From positions 1-6,990 of the forward strand of contig JADGPH010000271.1 in assembly GCA_017882555.1 (NCBI GenBank): DNA of 6,990 nucleotides, in the 5' to 3' direction. The stretch is from Thermoleophilia bacterium. GTDB lineage: Bacteria > Actinomycetota > Thermoleophilia > Miltoncostaeales > Miltoncostaeaceae. Below, in pieces: positions 1-6,449 of the stretch. Positions within the stretch are counted from its first letter, which is position 1. Every line of letters begins with the position of its first letter. Position numbers and translations under genes: made by a program. The notes below the pieces were generated by a model. That model did not search any database and was not told where the DNA came from. It was given only the letters and a program-made list of their open reading frames with translations.

Positions 1-116
1 GCATTACGCGCGCCCGCTCGAGCGTGATTCTGGTCGGATCGGAGGCGGCGATCCGTGCTGCCGTGCGGCGTCCGATCGCGCGCGCATCTGGCTTGCGGCA
101 GCGGGTATGGGGATGA
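1..116 (+). CDS. recD: C-terminal end of a RecD-type superfamily 1 DNA helicase (5' part outside window)
   Basis: Only the last 37 codons are visible, read from base 3 to the TGA at 114-116. The fragment opens with ITRARSSVILVGSEAAIRAA. The TRAR core is helicase motif VI of superfamily 1 (V/I-T-R-A), whose arginine contacts ATP. The fragment ends in ARASGLRQRVWG. That combination (motif VI, a short 'VLVG..AA...AV' strand and helix, then R-x-SGL close to the C-terminus) is the typical end of RecD, the 5'-3' helicase subunit of RecBCD, and it also occurs in RecD2-like helicases. UvrD/PcrA proteins lack the SGL tail. The stop lies 31 bases before the next gene on the same strand, so co-transcription is likely. 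The helicase call is fairly safe. RecD rather than RecD2 is inference from the tail and would be settled by recB/recC lying just upstream. Confidence 0.72.
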   Translation, partial: ITRARSSVILVGSEAAIRAAVRRPIARASGLRQRVWG

Positions 117-123
117 GGCGACC

Positions 124-139
124 GGGAGGACTGGGAGGA
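124..139 (+). promoter_or_regulatory. Ribosome binding site (duplicated) of the YhaO/SbcD-like gene
   Basis: Two copies of GGGAGGA lie at 124-130 and 133-139 with a 9-base period. The second ends 8 bases before the ATG at 148, which is good Shine-Dalgarno spacing. It supports the start at 148 rather than the in-frame upstream codon at 55. Confidence 0.7.
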
Positions 140-147
140 TCCGTCTC

Positions 148-1407
148 ATGAAGATCCTCCACGCAGCAGATCTGCATATCGATAGCCCCTTAGGGGGGCT
201 GGCCGCCTACGAGGGTGCGCCGGTAGAGGAGATTCGCGGGGCGACTCGCCGCGCCACGGAGAACCTTGTCCAGGCCGCGATCGAGCACGAGGTCGACCTG
301 GTGGTGGTGGCCGGTGATGTCTTCGATGGCGATTGGCGCGACTATTCGACGGGGCTGTTCTGGATCGGTCAGCTCAATCGGCTCAACGACGCCCAGATAC
401 CGGTTGTGATGATCAGCGGCAACCACGATGCCGCCAGCGTCGTCAGCAAGAATCTCAGGCTTCCGCCGAACACCACCCTGTTGAGCGACAGGCACCCCGA
501 GACAAAGGTGTTCGACGATCTGGGGGTCGCGATTGTCGGGCAGGGGTACGCAACGCGGTCGGTCATCGATGACCTGGCCGTGCACTACCCCGACGCCGAC
601 GCCGGTCTGTTCACTCTGGGACTCCTGCACTCGAGCCTCACCGGGCGCCCCGGGCACGACGACTACGCCCCGACCTCGGTTGAGATTCTTCGTGGCAAGG
701 GGTACCAATACTGGGCGCTCGGACACATCCATCAGCGCGAGGTCGTCTCCCGGGACCCTTGGATTGTCTATTCGGGGAACATCCAGGGTCGCCATGCCCG
801 TGAGACCGGGCCCAAGGGCGCAACACTCGTCACTGTGGAAGGTGCGCGGGTCGCCAACGTCGAGGCAATCGACCTCGACGTGGTGCGCTGGCACCTGTGT
901 GCGGTGGATGCGTCGGGGTCGGCGAGCGCCGATCACGTGCTCGCCGCGGTTACCGAGAAGTTCGCGGCGCTGACAGCGGAGCGCGGTTCGCGCCTCGTGG
1001 TCGCGCGGGTCGAGATCACCGGCGCTTCGGCCGCCCACGACGAGATGTGGCGCAATCCGCAGGGCATCGAGGCAGAGGTCCGTGCCACGGCGCGCCAACT
1101 TGGGGGCGTTTGGGTCGAAAAGGTGAAACTGGAGACCCGGCGACTGGTTGACCTCGAGCGTCTGCGTAATGACGAGGCCGTCGCCGAACTCTCGGCACGC
1201 ATTGATCAGCTGAAGTCGCATCCCGAGCTGCTCGAGGCTTTTGCCCCGCAATTCGATGCGTTGCGAACCAAGCTCGCAGCGGATGTGCACGTCGCTGCCG
1301 GCGCTCCGCTCGAGACCTCCGGGATCGGCGGCCCAGAGCATTTGGCTCAGTGCCTGGAGGCCAGTCGTGAACTGATCATCGCGCTGTTGGCGGAGGACGC
1401 CGAATGA
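148..1407 (+). CDS. YhaO/SbcD-like metallophosphoesterase (Mre11-family DNA nuclease)
   Basis: A 419-residue calcineurin-like phosphoesterase, the nuclease partner of a Rad50/SbcC-type ATPase, expected to cut DNA ends or hairpins with two metal ions (usually manganese) in the cytoplasm. All the ligand motifs are present in order: D8-L-H10 in the N-terminal MKILHAADLHID, G56-D57-x-x-D60 (GDVFDG), G91-N92-H93-D94, H161 in LLHSS, and G192-H193-I-H195. H93 is the expected catalytic histidine. The first 230 or so residues are the catalytic domain. The rest is a helical region that in this family caps the active site and binds the ATPase. The start at 148 is chosen because the conserved 'KILHAADLH' strand begins there and a strong ribosome binding site sits 8 bases upstream; an in-frame ATG at 55 would overlap the preceding gene. 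The 3' end overlaps the ATPase gene by ATGA, so the two are probably translationally coupled. The pairing with a YhaN-like gene favours YhaO over classical SbcD. Confidence 0.9.
   Translation: MKILHAADLHIDSPLGGLAAYEGAPVEEIRGATRRATENLVQAAIEHEVDLVVVAGDVFDGDWRDYSTGLFWIGQLNRLNDAQIPVVMISGNHDAASVVSKNLRLPPNTTLLSDRHPETKVFDDLGVAIVGQGYATRSVIDDLAVHYPDADAGLFTLGLLHSSLTGRPGHDDYAPTSVEILRGKGYQYWALGHIHQREVVSRDPWIVYSGNIQGRHARETGPKGATLVTVEGARVANVEAIDLDVVRWHLCAVDASGSASADHVLAAVTEKFAALTAERGSRLVVARVEITGASAAHDEMWRNPQGIEAEVRATARQLGGVWVEKVKLETRRLVDLERLRNDEAVAELSARIDQLKSHPELLEAFAPQFDALRTKLAADVHVAAGAPLETSGIGGPEHLAQCLEASRELIIALLAEDAE
1392..1397 (+). promoter_or_regulatory. Ribosome binding site of the YhaN-like gene, inside the upstream gene
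   Basis: GGAGGA lies 6 bases before the ATG at 1404, within the last codons of the nuclease gene. Together with the 4-base ATGA overlap it indicates coupled translation at matched levels, as expected for a two-subunit complex. Confidence 0.75.
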
Positions 1408-4400
1408 GAATCGTGCGTCTGGATCTCAGCCGGTACGGCGGATTCACCAATACGTCCCTTGATCTTTCGGGCGATGGACTGCACGTGATCGTCGGCGCCA
1501 ATGAGGCGGGCAAGACCACCGCAATGACTGCTATTCGGGAGTTGTTCTACGGCATTCACGACCGAACTCCGCACAATTATCTGCACGACTACCGCAATAT
1601 GCAGCTCGGCGCGCTGCTGGATCCCGGTGGTGGGAAAACACACGAGATCGTTCGCCTCAAGCGCGACGTGGGGGCGTTGCGGGGACCCAACGAGGACGTG
1701 CGTGAGGAAGCCGAGCTTGCAGGTTGGCTCTTCGGCGTCGATCAAGCGCTCTACCGGCAGCTCTTTGAGATCAGCCATGAGGAGATTGCCCGGGGCGGGG
1801 AGGCCTTGCTTGAGAGCGACGGCGATGTGGGCCGGGCAGTGTTCAGCGCCGCGCGCGGGCGGACGAATCTGAATGGGGTGCTCCGCACCTTGGAGGCGCG
1901 CGCGGAGGACCTCTACAAGCAGCAGGGGCGCAACCCATCGTTAAATGCGGCGCTTCTTCGGTACAAGGGGCACGTGGAACAGGCAAACCGCCTGTCGCTG
2001 AGGGCGCAGACCGTCACCGATCTGGATGATCAGCTTGCGGCGGCCGTTGCGACGCGCGACGGGCTCCTGGAGTCGCAGCGGGACATCGCCTCACGCCGGG
2101 CGCGCCTTGAGCGCATTAAGGCGGCACGTCCACAGCTCGCCGAGCGCACCGAGTTCGGTACGGATCGTGATCGGCTTGTCGCCGCGGGACCGCTGGTGGA
2201 CGTGATCGTGGGCGAGCAACTTGCCGCCGCGCGCGAGGCACGCCGTCGTGCCCGGGAAGGTGAGCGTGTGGCGCGCGATGGCATCGCGCGCGTCGATGAA
2301 CAAGTGCGTGGGCTCGACGTGGACACCGATCTCCTGGCCCAGTCGGACCCCATCGCCCGACTTCAGTCAGCGTCCGGCGCGTTTCAGGAGCGCAGAGACG
2401 ACCTTCCGCGACGCAAAGGGGAGTTGCAGAATGCCCAAGCGGCACTCGTACGCCTCCTGGCCCGACTGCCGGAGGGGTGTCTTCGCGACAGCCACGGCCT
2501 GCCTGCGCTCGGCGCCGACCACGAGGCGCGGGTGCTCGAGCTGTCCGATGAATACCCGCGGCGCGATGAGCAGTTGGAGGCCGCGATCGAGCAGGAGGAT
2601 CGCGCGCGACGGACATTCGATGGATTGCTGGCCGAACAGGCACGACGTCCGGAGCTCGTCGATAGTCGGGCCCTGGATGCCGCCCTCGCGCGGGTGCGCG
2701 CCGGGGGCGATCTGCAGGGAGTGCGACGGGACACCGCCAAGGCCCTGGCCGACGTTTCCGCGCATTTGGCCGTGGCGATCGCGCGCCTCGGCATTGGAGG
2801 AGTCGATCCGACCAGCCTCGACGGGATTGCAGTGCCATCGGGGGAGAGCATTCGTGAGCACCGTACGCGCGTAGAAGCGCTGCAGGGTGACATCGCCCGC
2901 GCGAACGAACTGATTGCCGAATTACAGGACAAGCGCACACGCTTCGTGCTGGACCTCGAGGCGCTTGTGCGGGATGTGCGCCCCCCCAGCGACGAGGAGC
3001 TCGCGGCGGCGCGCGCCGCGCGAGATTTCGGTTGGGATCTGGTGCGGCAGATCTGGCGGGACGGTGCCGATCCCGATATGGCGCGGGAGTGGACGGGCGC
3101 CGCACCGCTTGATCAGGCCTACGAGCAATCGGTGTACCGCGCAGACGTGATCGCCGATCGCCTGCGCCAGGAAGCCGGTGCCGTGGAGCGCCGGGTCAAC
3201 ATGGAGAGCCAAATTGCCGCGTGCGACGCGCAAATGGCCGAGGCACATGAGCGGCATGACAGCGCGGTCGCCGCCGGGGCTCTGGCCGAGGAAGCCTGGG
3301 CCGCGCTCTGGGCTCCCGTCGGCATTGTCCCGGGCGCGCCGGTTGAAATGGAAACCTGGCGGGATGCGTTTCGGGACGCGTCGGCAGCCGCTGCCAATGC
3401 TCGTACGCTCGCGACGACCCGCGAGGCGATCGACATGGTGATCGCGGATCACCGTGCGGACCTCGTGGCGGCATGCGTCGTCTGCGGGGCTCCGGTCCCT
3501 GATGGGGCGTCCTTTGCCGGTGTGGTGGATCACGCGGACGGGATTGCCCAAGATGCCGCCACTGCCCGTGACCGTGATCGCGAGCTGGAGAGCAGGCTCG
3601 GCGCCGCCAGGGACCTGCTGGCCGAGCGCGCGGCCGCTCGTCTCGAGCGCGCGCGTGCCATGGACGAGTGGCGCACGTGGTGGGGCGAGGCGGTTGCGCC
3701 GATCGGCCTGGCGTCGCCGGCATCTCCGGCCCAGGCCCGGGCGGTGCTTTCGGTCATCGCGGAGATCACGGCCACGCGCACATCACGTGACGAGGAGCTT
3801 GGTCGGATTGCGGGTATCCAGGAGCGCAACGACACCTTTGTGCGTGGCGTTGCCGAGGTGCTTGCCGCGCTAGAAAGCCATCGGGATCTCGCGCTGCTTT
3901 CGCCGGAACTTGTTATTGCGGCGCTGACCGAGCGGCGTGAGAGCGCCCAGCGAGTCGCGACTCGGCACGAGACCCTGACCGCCGAGCGTGCGCGGCATGT
4001 GGCGGATCTTGGCTTCGCCCAGCAGGAGATTGGGGCGGAAGAGGCACGGATCGCCGAGTTGATCGTTGCCGGAGGGGTTCAGGATGAAGCGGGTTTGGCC
4101 GACGCGATCACACGCGGCGCGATGCACGCCGCGGCCGCCGCGCGCATCGATGAGCTTGAGCGTGGACTGCGGCAGTCGTTCGGGCGCACGATCGATGAAT
4201 TGGTTGAGGAGGCTGCCCTGTACCAAGGCGCGGAGCTGGACCCGGACATCGCAGCCATGACATCCTCATTTGACGACGTTGCCACGCGTCTGGATGCGGC
4301 AAGCACCCTCGTGGGGGATCTCACCCGACAGCGGGCGCAAATCACCGCCTCGGGCGACGCGGCGGAGGCAATGGAACAGGCCCAGCAGGCACTCGCCGAC

Positions 4401-4919
4401 CTCGTGAATCACGCCGACGACTACGTCCAGACTGTTCTTGCCAAGCGCCTGCTTGAAGAGCAGATCACCGCGTATCGCTCTGCACATCAGGGTCCGCTCC
4501 TGGCGCGTGCCGGTGCCCTGTTTGCCGCCTTGACACTGCAGCGATACGTCGGCCTGGATACCGATACCGATGCGCGCGGTACGCCGACCCTGTATGCCCG
4601 TCGTGCCAACGACACGTTGTTGGATGTCGGCGTGTTGAGCACCGGCACTCGTGATCAGTTGTATCTGGCACTCCGCCTTGCGGCACTCGAGCAGGTCATT
4701 GCGCGGCGCGGTCCGCTGCCGCTGGTGCTCGATGACCTGTTTGTCCATTTCGATGACGATCGCACTGATGCGGGGCTTCGGGTGCTCGATCAGGTCTCCG
4801 CGCAGACGCAGGTGCTGTTGTTTACCCATCATTCGCGGGTCGCCGAGCAGGCGCTCGAGGCGATCCCCGCTGGCCGAGTACACGTCGCGCACCTTGCCCC
4901 AATGAGGGTGGACGAGTGA
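1404..4919 (+). CDS. YhaN-like AAA family ATPase (AAA_27, Rad50/SbcC-related, long coiled coil)
   Basis: A 1171-residue split ABC-type ATPase with the two nucleotide-binding halves at the ends and a long helical arm between. N-terminal lobe: Walker A at 31-38 (GANEAGKT), then family hallmarks FEISHEEIARGGEALL (121-136) and QGRNPSLNAAL (from 174). The arm, about 185-1050, is rich in Ala, Arg, Glu and Leu. It contains the family blocks YRADVIADRLRQEA and WAALWAPVGIVPGAP (from 632) and a C691-V-V-C694 motif reminiscent of the Rad50 zinc hook. C-terminal lobe: signature LSTGTRDQLYLALRLA (from 1078), Walker B LVLDD (1107-1111) and a histidine switch THH at 1141-1143. The signature and the DD (not DE) Walker B fit the YhaN family rather than canonical SbcC or RecN. 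Known relatives act with an Mre11-like partner at DNA ends. Here that partner is the overlapping upstream gene, so an SbcCD-like complex is inferred. The protein has only four cysteines, two of them in the CxxC. Confidence 0.9.
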   Translation: MRIVRLDLSRYGGFTNTSLDLSGDGLHVIVGANEAGKTTAMTAIRELFYGIHDRTPHNYLHDYRNMQLGALLDPGGGKTHEIVRLKRDVGALRGPNEDVREEAELAGWLFGVDQALYRQLFEISHEEIARGGEALLESDGDVGRAVFSAARGRTNLNGVLRTLEARAEDLYKQQGRNPSLNAALLRYKGHVEQANRLSLRAQTVTDLDDQLAAAVATRDGLLESQRDIASRRARLERIKAARPQLAERTEFGTDRDRLVAAGPLVDVIVGEQLAAAREARRRAREGERVARDGIARVDEQVRGLDVDTDLLAQSDPIARLQSASGAFQERRDDLPRRKGELQNAQAALVRLLARLPEGCLRDSHGLPALGADHEARVLELSDEYPRRDEQLEAAIEQEDRARRTFDGLLAEQARRPELVDSRALDAALARVRAGGDLQGVRRDTAKALADVSAHLAVAIARLGIGGVDPTSLDGIAVPSGESIREHRTRVEALQGDIARANELIAELQDKRTRFVLDLEALVRDVRPPSDEELAAARAARDFGWDLVRQIWRDGADPDMAREWTGAAPLDQAYEQSVYRADVIADRLRQEAGAVERRVNMESQIAACDAQMAEAHERHDSAVAAGALAEEAWAALWAPVGIVPGAPVEMETWRDAFRDASAAAANARTLATTREAIDMVIADHRADLVAACVVCGAPVPDGASFAGVVDHADGIAQDAATARDRDRELESRLGAARDLLAERAAARLERARAMDEWRTWWGEAVAPIGLASPASPAQARAVLSVIAEITATRTSRDEELGRIAGIQERNDTFVRGVAEVLAALESHRDLALLSPELVIAALTERRESAQRVATRHETLTAERARHVADLGFAQQEIGAEEARIAELIVAGGVQDEAGLADAITRGAMHAAAAARIDELERGLRQSFGRTIDELVEEAALYQGAELDPDIAAMTSSFDDVATRLDAASTLVGDLTRQRAQITASGDAAEAMEQAQQALADLVNHADDYVQTVLAKRLLEEQITAYRSAHQGPLLARAGALFAALTLQRYVGLDTDTDARGTPTLYARRANDTLLDVGVLSTGTRDQLYLALRLAALEQVIARRGPLPLVLDDLFVHFDDDRTDAGLRVLDQVSAQTQVLLFTHHSRVAEQALEAIPAGRVHVAHLAPMRVDE

Positions 4920-4922
4920 TGA

Positions 4923-4951
4923 CACGATGACCCGCGACGCAGGGTTTCGTG
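4923..4951 (+). terminator. Candidate terminator hairpin after the YhaN-like gene
   Basis: CACGA (4923-4927) pairs with TCGTG (4947-4951), and ACCC (4930-4933) pairs with GGGT (4942-4945). A G-U pair (4929/4946) between the two helices leaves one bulged U and an 8-base loop. The hairpin starts 3 bases after the stop at 4917-4919. No U tract follows, so it would be a weak or non-canonical terminator, or simply a 3'-end stabilising hairpin. Confidence 0.4.
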
Positions 4952-4968
4952 GAGGCGGTACGGTCCGA

Positions 4969-5002
4969 TTGACTGCGCATTGCACCCAAAGTGCGCTACG
5001 CT
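4969..5002 (+). promoter_or_regulatory. Weak promoter candidate for the DEAD-box helicase gene
   Basis: A TTGACT at 4969-4974 resembles a -35 box and TACGCT at 4997-5002 resembles a GC-rich-organism -10 box (TAnnnT). The 22-base spacer is too long for a standard sigma-70-type promoter, so at most one of the two boxes may be real. The spacer contains an inverted repeat, GCGCA (4975-4979) against TGCGC (4992-4996), which could be an operator. If the -10 is right, transcription would begin near 5009 and give a leader of about 120 bases. This is a guess from sequence similarity only. Confidence 0.25.
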
Positions 5003-5071
5003 CGCTCTCGAGGACGGCAATTCGGCCGATCCCGTAGGGAGAAATCTTTCGTCATCGTGCCTTCGGGTGTC

Positions 5072-5115
5072 GGGAGGGCGGATACCTCCCAACCTGACCG
5101 CGGCCTGCGTGCCGC
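5072..5115 (+). promoter_or_regulatory. Tandem hairpins in the DEAD-box helicase leader, next to its ribosome binding site
   Basis: Hairpin 1: GGGAGG (5072-5077) pairs perfectly with CCTCCC (5085-5090) around a 7-base loop. Hairpin 2: GCGGC (5100-5104) pairs perfectly with GCCGC (5111-5115) around a 6-base loop. Hairpin 2 ends directly at the Shine-Dalgarno AAGGA (5116-5120). Leaders of RNA helicase genes are often controlled by RNA structure (cold or autoregulation), so control of translation is plausible. I do not recognise a named RNA family here. Confidence 0.45.
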
Positions 5116-5120
5116 AAGGA
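5116..5120 (+). promoter_or_regulatory. Ribosome binding site that supports a TTG start
   Basis: AAGGA lies 7 bases before the TTG at 5128. No ATG or GTG in this frame between the leader and the Q motif offers a better start, so the site decides for TTG. Confidence 0.65.
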
Positions 5121-5127
5121 CATAAAT

Positions 5128-6384
5128 TTGACGAAAACGACGTTCGCCGAACTCGGCGTTAGTTCGGCTGTCTGTGTTGCCCTGGCAAAGAACGGCATCC
5201 ATGAGCCGTTCGATGTCCAAGCACTGGTGATTCGCGAGGCCATCGACGGCTCCGATCTCTTGGTGCGTTCCCCCACCGGCTCAGGCAAGACCCTTGCGTT
5301 CGGCCTCCCGGTGATCGAGCGGTTGACGACCCTTCCGCGCGCACGCGTTCCCCGGGCACTGGTGCTCGCGCCGACCCGTGAGCTGGCCGTGCAGATTACG
5401 ACCGAGCTCACCGCTCCGGCGCAGGCTGCCGGCCTGAAGATCGCCTGCTGTTACGGCGGTACGCCCCTGCCGCGTCAGGCGGCCCAAGCCGCACGCGCGG
5501 ACCTGGTGGTGGCAACTCCCGGCCGGCTCAATGACTTGATCGATCGTCGTCTCGTGAAGATGACCGGTATTGAGATCTTGGTGCTCGACGAGGCCGACCG
5601 GATGCTGGACATGGGCTTTGCGCCTCAGGTCGACCGGATCGTCAAGACGATGCCTTCCGAGCGCCAGACCTTGCTGTTGTCGGCGACGCTCGAGGGCCAG
5701 GTCGCCGAACTGGCGCAGCGCTTGACACGCGATCCCGTGCAGTTACGGCTCGGCACCGAGCCCGTCGTTGAGGGAGTCGAACACCGCTTTGCCGTGACCG
5801 TTGGCGATGCGCGCTTGGCGATGCTCGTCGATGAACTGACAACAGAGCCCGGCCTTGTGCTGGTCTTTACGCGCACAAAGCACGGTGCGGATCGGTTGGC
5901 GACCCGTCTCGGGCGCCACGGCATGGATGCCGTTGCCATGCATGGCGATCTGTCGCAATCAGCTCGTGAGCGAGCTTTGGGGCGGATTCGAAAAGGGCAC
6001 TGCCGCGTGCTTGTTGCCACCGACGTTGCCGCGCGAGGTATCGACCTTGCCGGCGTTGCGCTCGTGGTCAACTACGACCCACCGAACGATCAGTCCGACT
6101 ACACCCACCGTGTGGGTCGTACCGCACGCGCGGGTCGAACGGGTCAGGCGCTCACCATGCTTGAGCCCGGCGATGCGCCGAAGATCAGCCGTATGGCAGT
6201 GTCACTTGGCTTGGAAGCCGAATGGGCCGCCACGGGGCTCCCCGTCGGTCAGGCCAAGGTGGTCTACGCATCCAAGCGGCGCAATGGGCAGTTCTCCCGA
6301 CGTCCGGCACCGGCGGGATCCTCGAGCCAGAAGTCGCACACGTCCGATCGTGGCCGTGTGAAGCGGGGTTCGCGCCCGAACTGA
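5128..6384 (+). CDS. DEAD-box ATP-dependent RNA helicase
   Basis: A 418-residue superfamily 2 RNA helicase that unwinds short RNA duplexes using ATP, typically in ribosome assembly, RNA decay or cold adaptation. All core motifs are visible: Q motif with F6 and Q31; motif I SPTGSGKT (48-55); Ia PTRELA (82-87); Ib TPGRL; II DEAD (154-157); III SAT (185-187); IV LVFTRTK; V ATDVAARGID (297-306); VI HRVGRTARAGR (327-337). Nothing catalytic is missing. After the two RecA-like domains comes a short basic, Ser/Arg-rich tail (about 376-418, ending in GRVKRGSRPN) that probably helps bind RNA. It carries no extra domain such as the DbpA RNA-binding fold, and fits the short RhlE-like type. Translation begins at TTG, supported by AAGGA 7 bases upstream and by the start of the protein (MTKTTFAELG) matching the usual N-terminus of actinobacterial members. 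It is separated from the upstream operon by 208 bases with a structured leader. The exact subfamily is not assigned. Confidence 0.95.
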   Translation: MTKTTFAELGVSSAVCVALAKNGIHEPFDVQALVIREAIDGSDLLVRSPTGSGKTLAFGLPVIERLTTLPRARVPRALVLAPTRELAVQITTELTAPAQAAGLKIACCYGGTPLPRQAAQAARADLVVATPGRLNDLIDRRLVKMTGIEILVLDEADRMLDMGFAPQVDRIVKTMPSERQTLLLSATLEGQVAELAQRLTRDPVQLRLGTEPVVEGVEHRFAVTVGDARLAMLVDELTTEPGLVLVFTRTKHGADRLATRLGRHGMDAVAMHGDLSQSARERALGRIRKGHCRVLVATDVAARGIDLAGVALVVNYDPPNDQSDYTHRVGRTARAGRTGQALTMLEPGDAPKISRMAVSLGLEAEWAATGLPVGQAKVVYASKRRNGQFSRRPAPAGSSSQKSHTSDRGRVKRGSRPN

Positions 6385-6392
6385 GGACACAC

Positions 6393-6448
6393 CCCGCGTG
6401 CGACGGTGCCGGTGCTCCACGTGGAGCACCGGCACCGTCGCACGCGGG
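6393..6448. terminator. Perfect 56-base palindrome, likely bidirectional terminator between convergent genes
   Basis: The arms 6393-6420 and 6421-6448 are exact reverse complements, 28 bases each, with no spacer; the centre is CCACGTGG. It lies 8 bases after the helicase stop (6382-6384) and one base from the stop of the reverse-strand flavoprotein gene (6450-6452), filling 56 of the 65 intergenic bases. A transcript from either side would form a very stable GC-rich hairpin. Neither side has a U tract, so it would be the U-less type of terminator reported for actinomycetes. Confidence 0.8.
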
Positions 6449-6449
6449 T

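Noticed and set aside
55..147. In-frame N-terminal extension of the nuclease gene from the ATG at 55.
   Set aside because: It would overlap the RecD-type tail, has no family similarity, and the conserved first strand plus a good ribosome binding site both point to 148.
2..151. A second open frame at the left edge ending in TGA at 149-151, overlapping the ATG at 148.
   Set aside because: The ATGA overlap looks tempting, but the peptide has no recognisable motif, whereas the neighbouring frame (from base 3) carries helicase motif VI and the SGL tail.
190..1341. 383-codon open frame on the reverse strand opposite the nuclease gene.
   Set aside because: Antisense shadow of a GC-rich gene; no recognisable motifs, while the forward frame has every phosphoesterase motif.
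2116..3105. 329-codon open frame on the reverse strand opposite the ATPase gene.
   Set aside because: Composition dominated by Arg, Pro and Ala, typical of a shadow frame; the forward frame is clearly the YhaN-like protein.
1404..4919. Calling the ATPase RecN, SMC or canonical SbcC.
   Set aside because: The LSTGT signature, the DD Walker B and the blocks at 121-136 and 632-646 fit the YhaN (AAA_27) family better, and the partner gene is a phosphoesterase.
4266..4985. 239-codon reverse open frame spanning the end of the ATPase gene and the intergenic region.
   Set aside because: Mostly antisense to the conserved C-terminal ATPase lobe; no motif or convincing start.
5057..5125. Possible 22-residue leader peptide from GTG at 5057 to TAA at 5123-5125, just before the helicase start.
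   Set aside because: No ribosome binding site at proper distance, no runs of regulatory codons, and it covers both leader hairpins. The helicase RBS lies inside it, so coupling is conceivable but unsupported.
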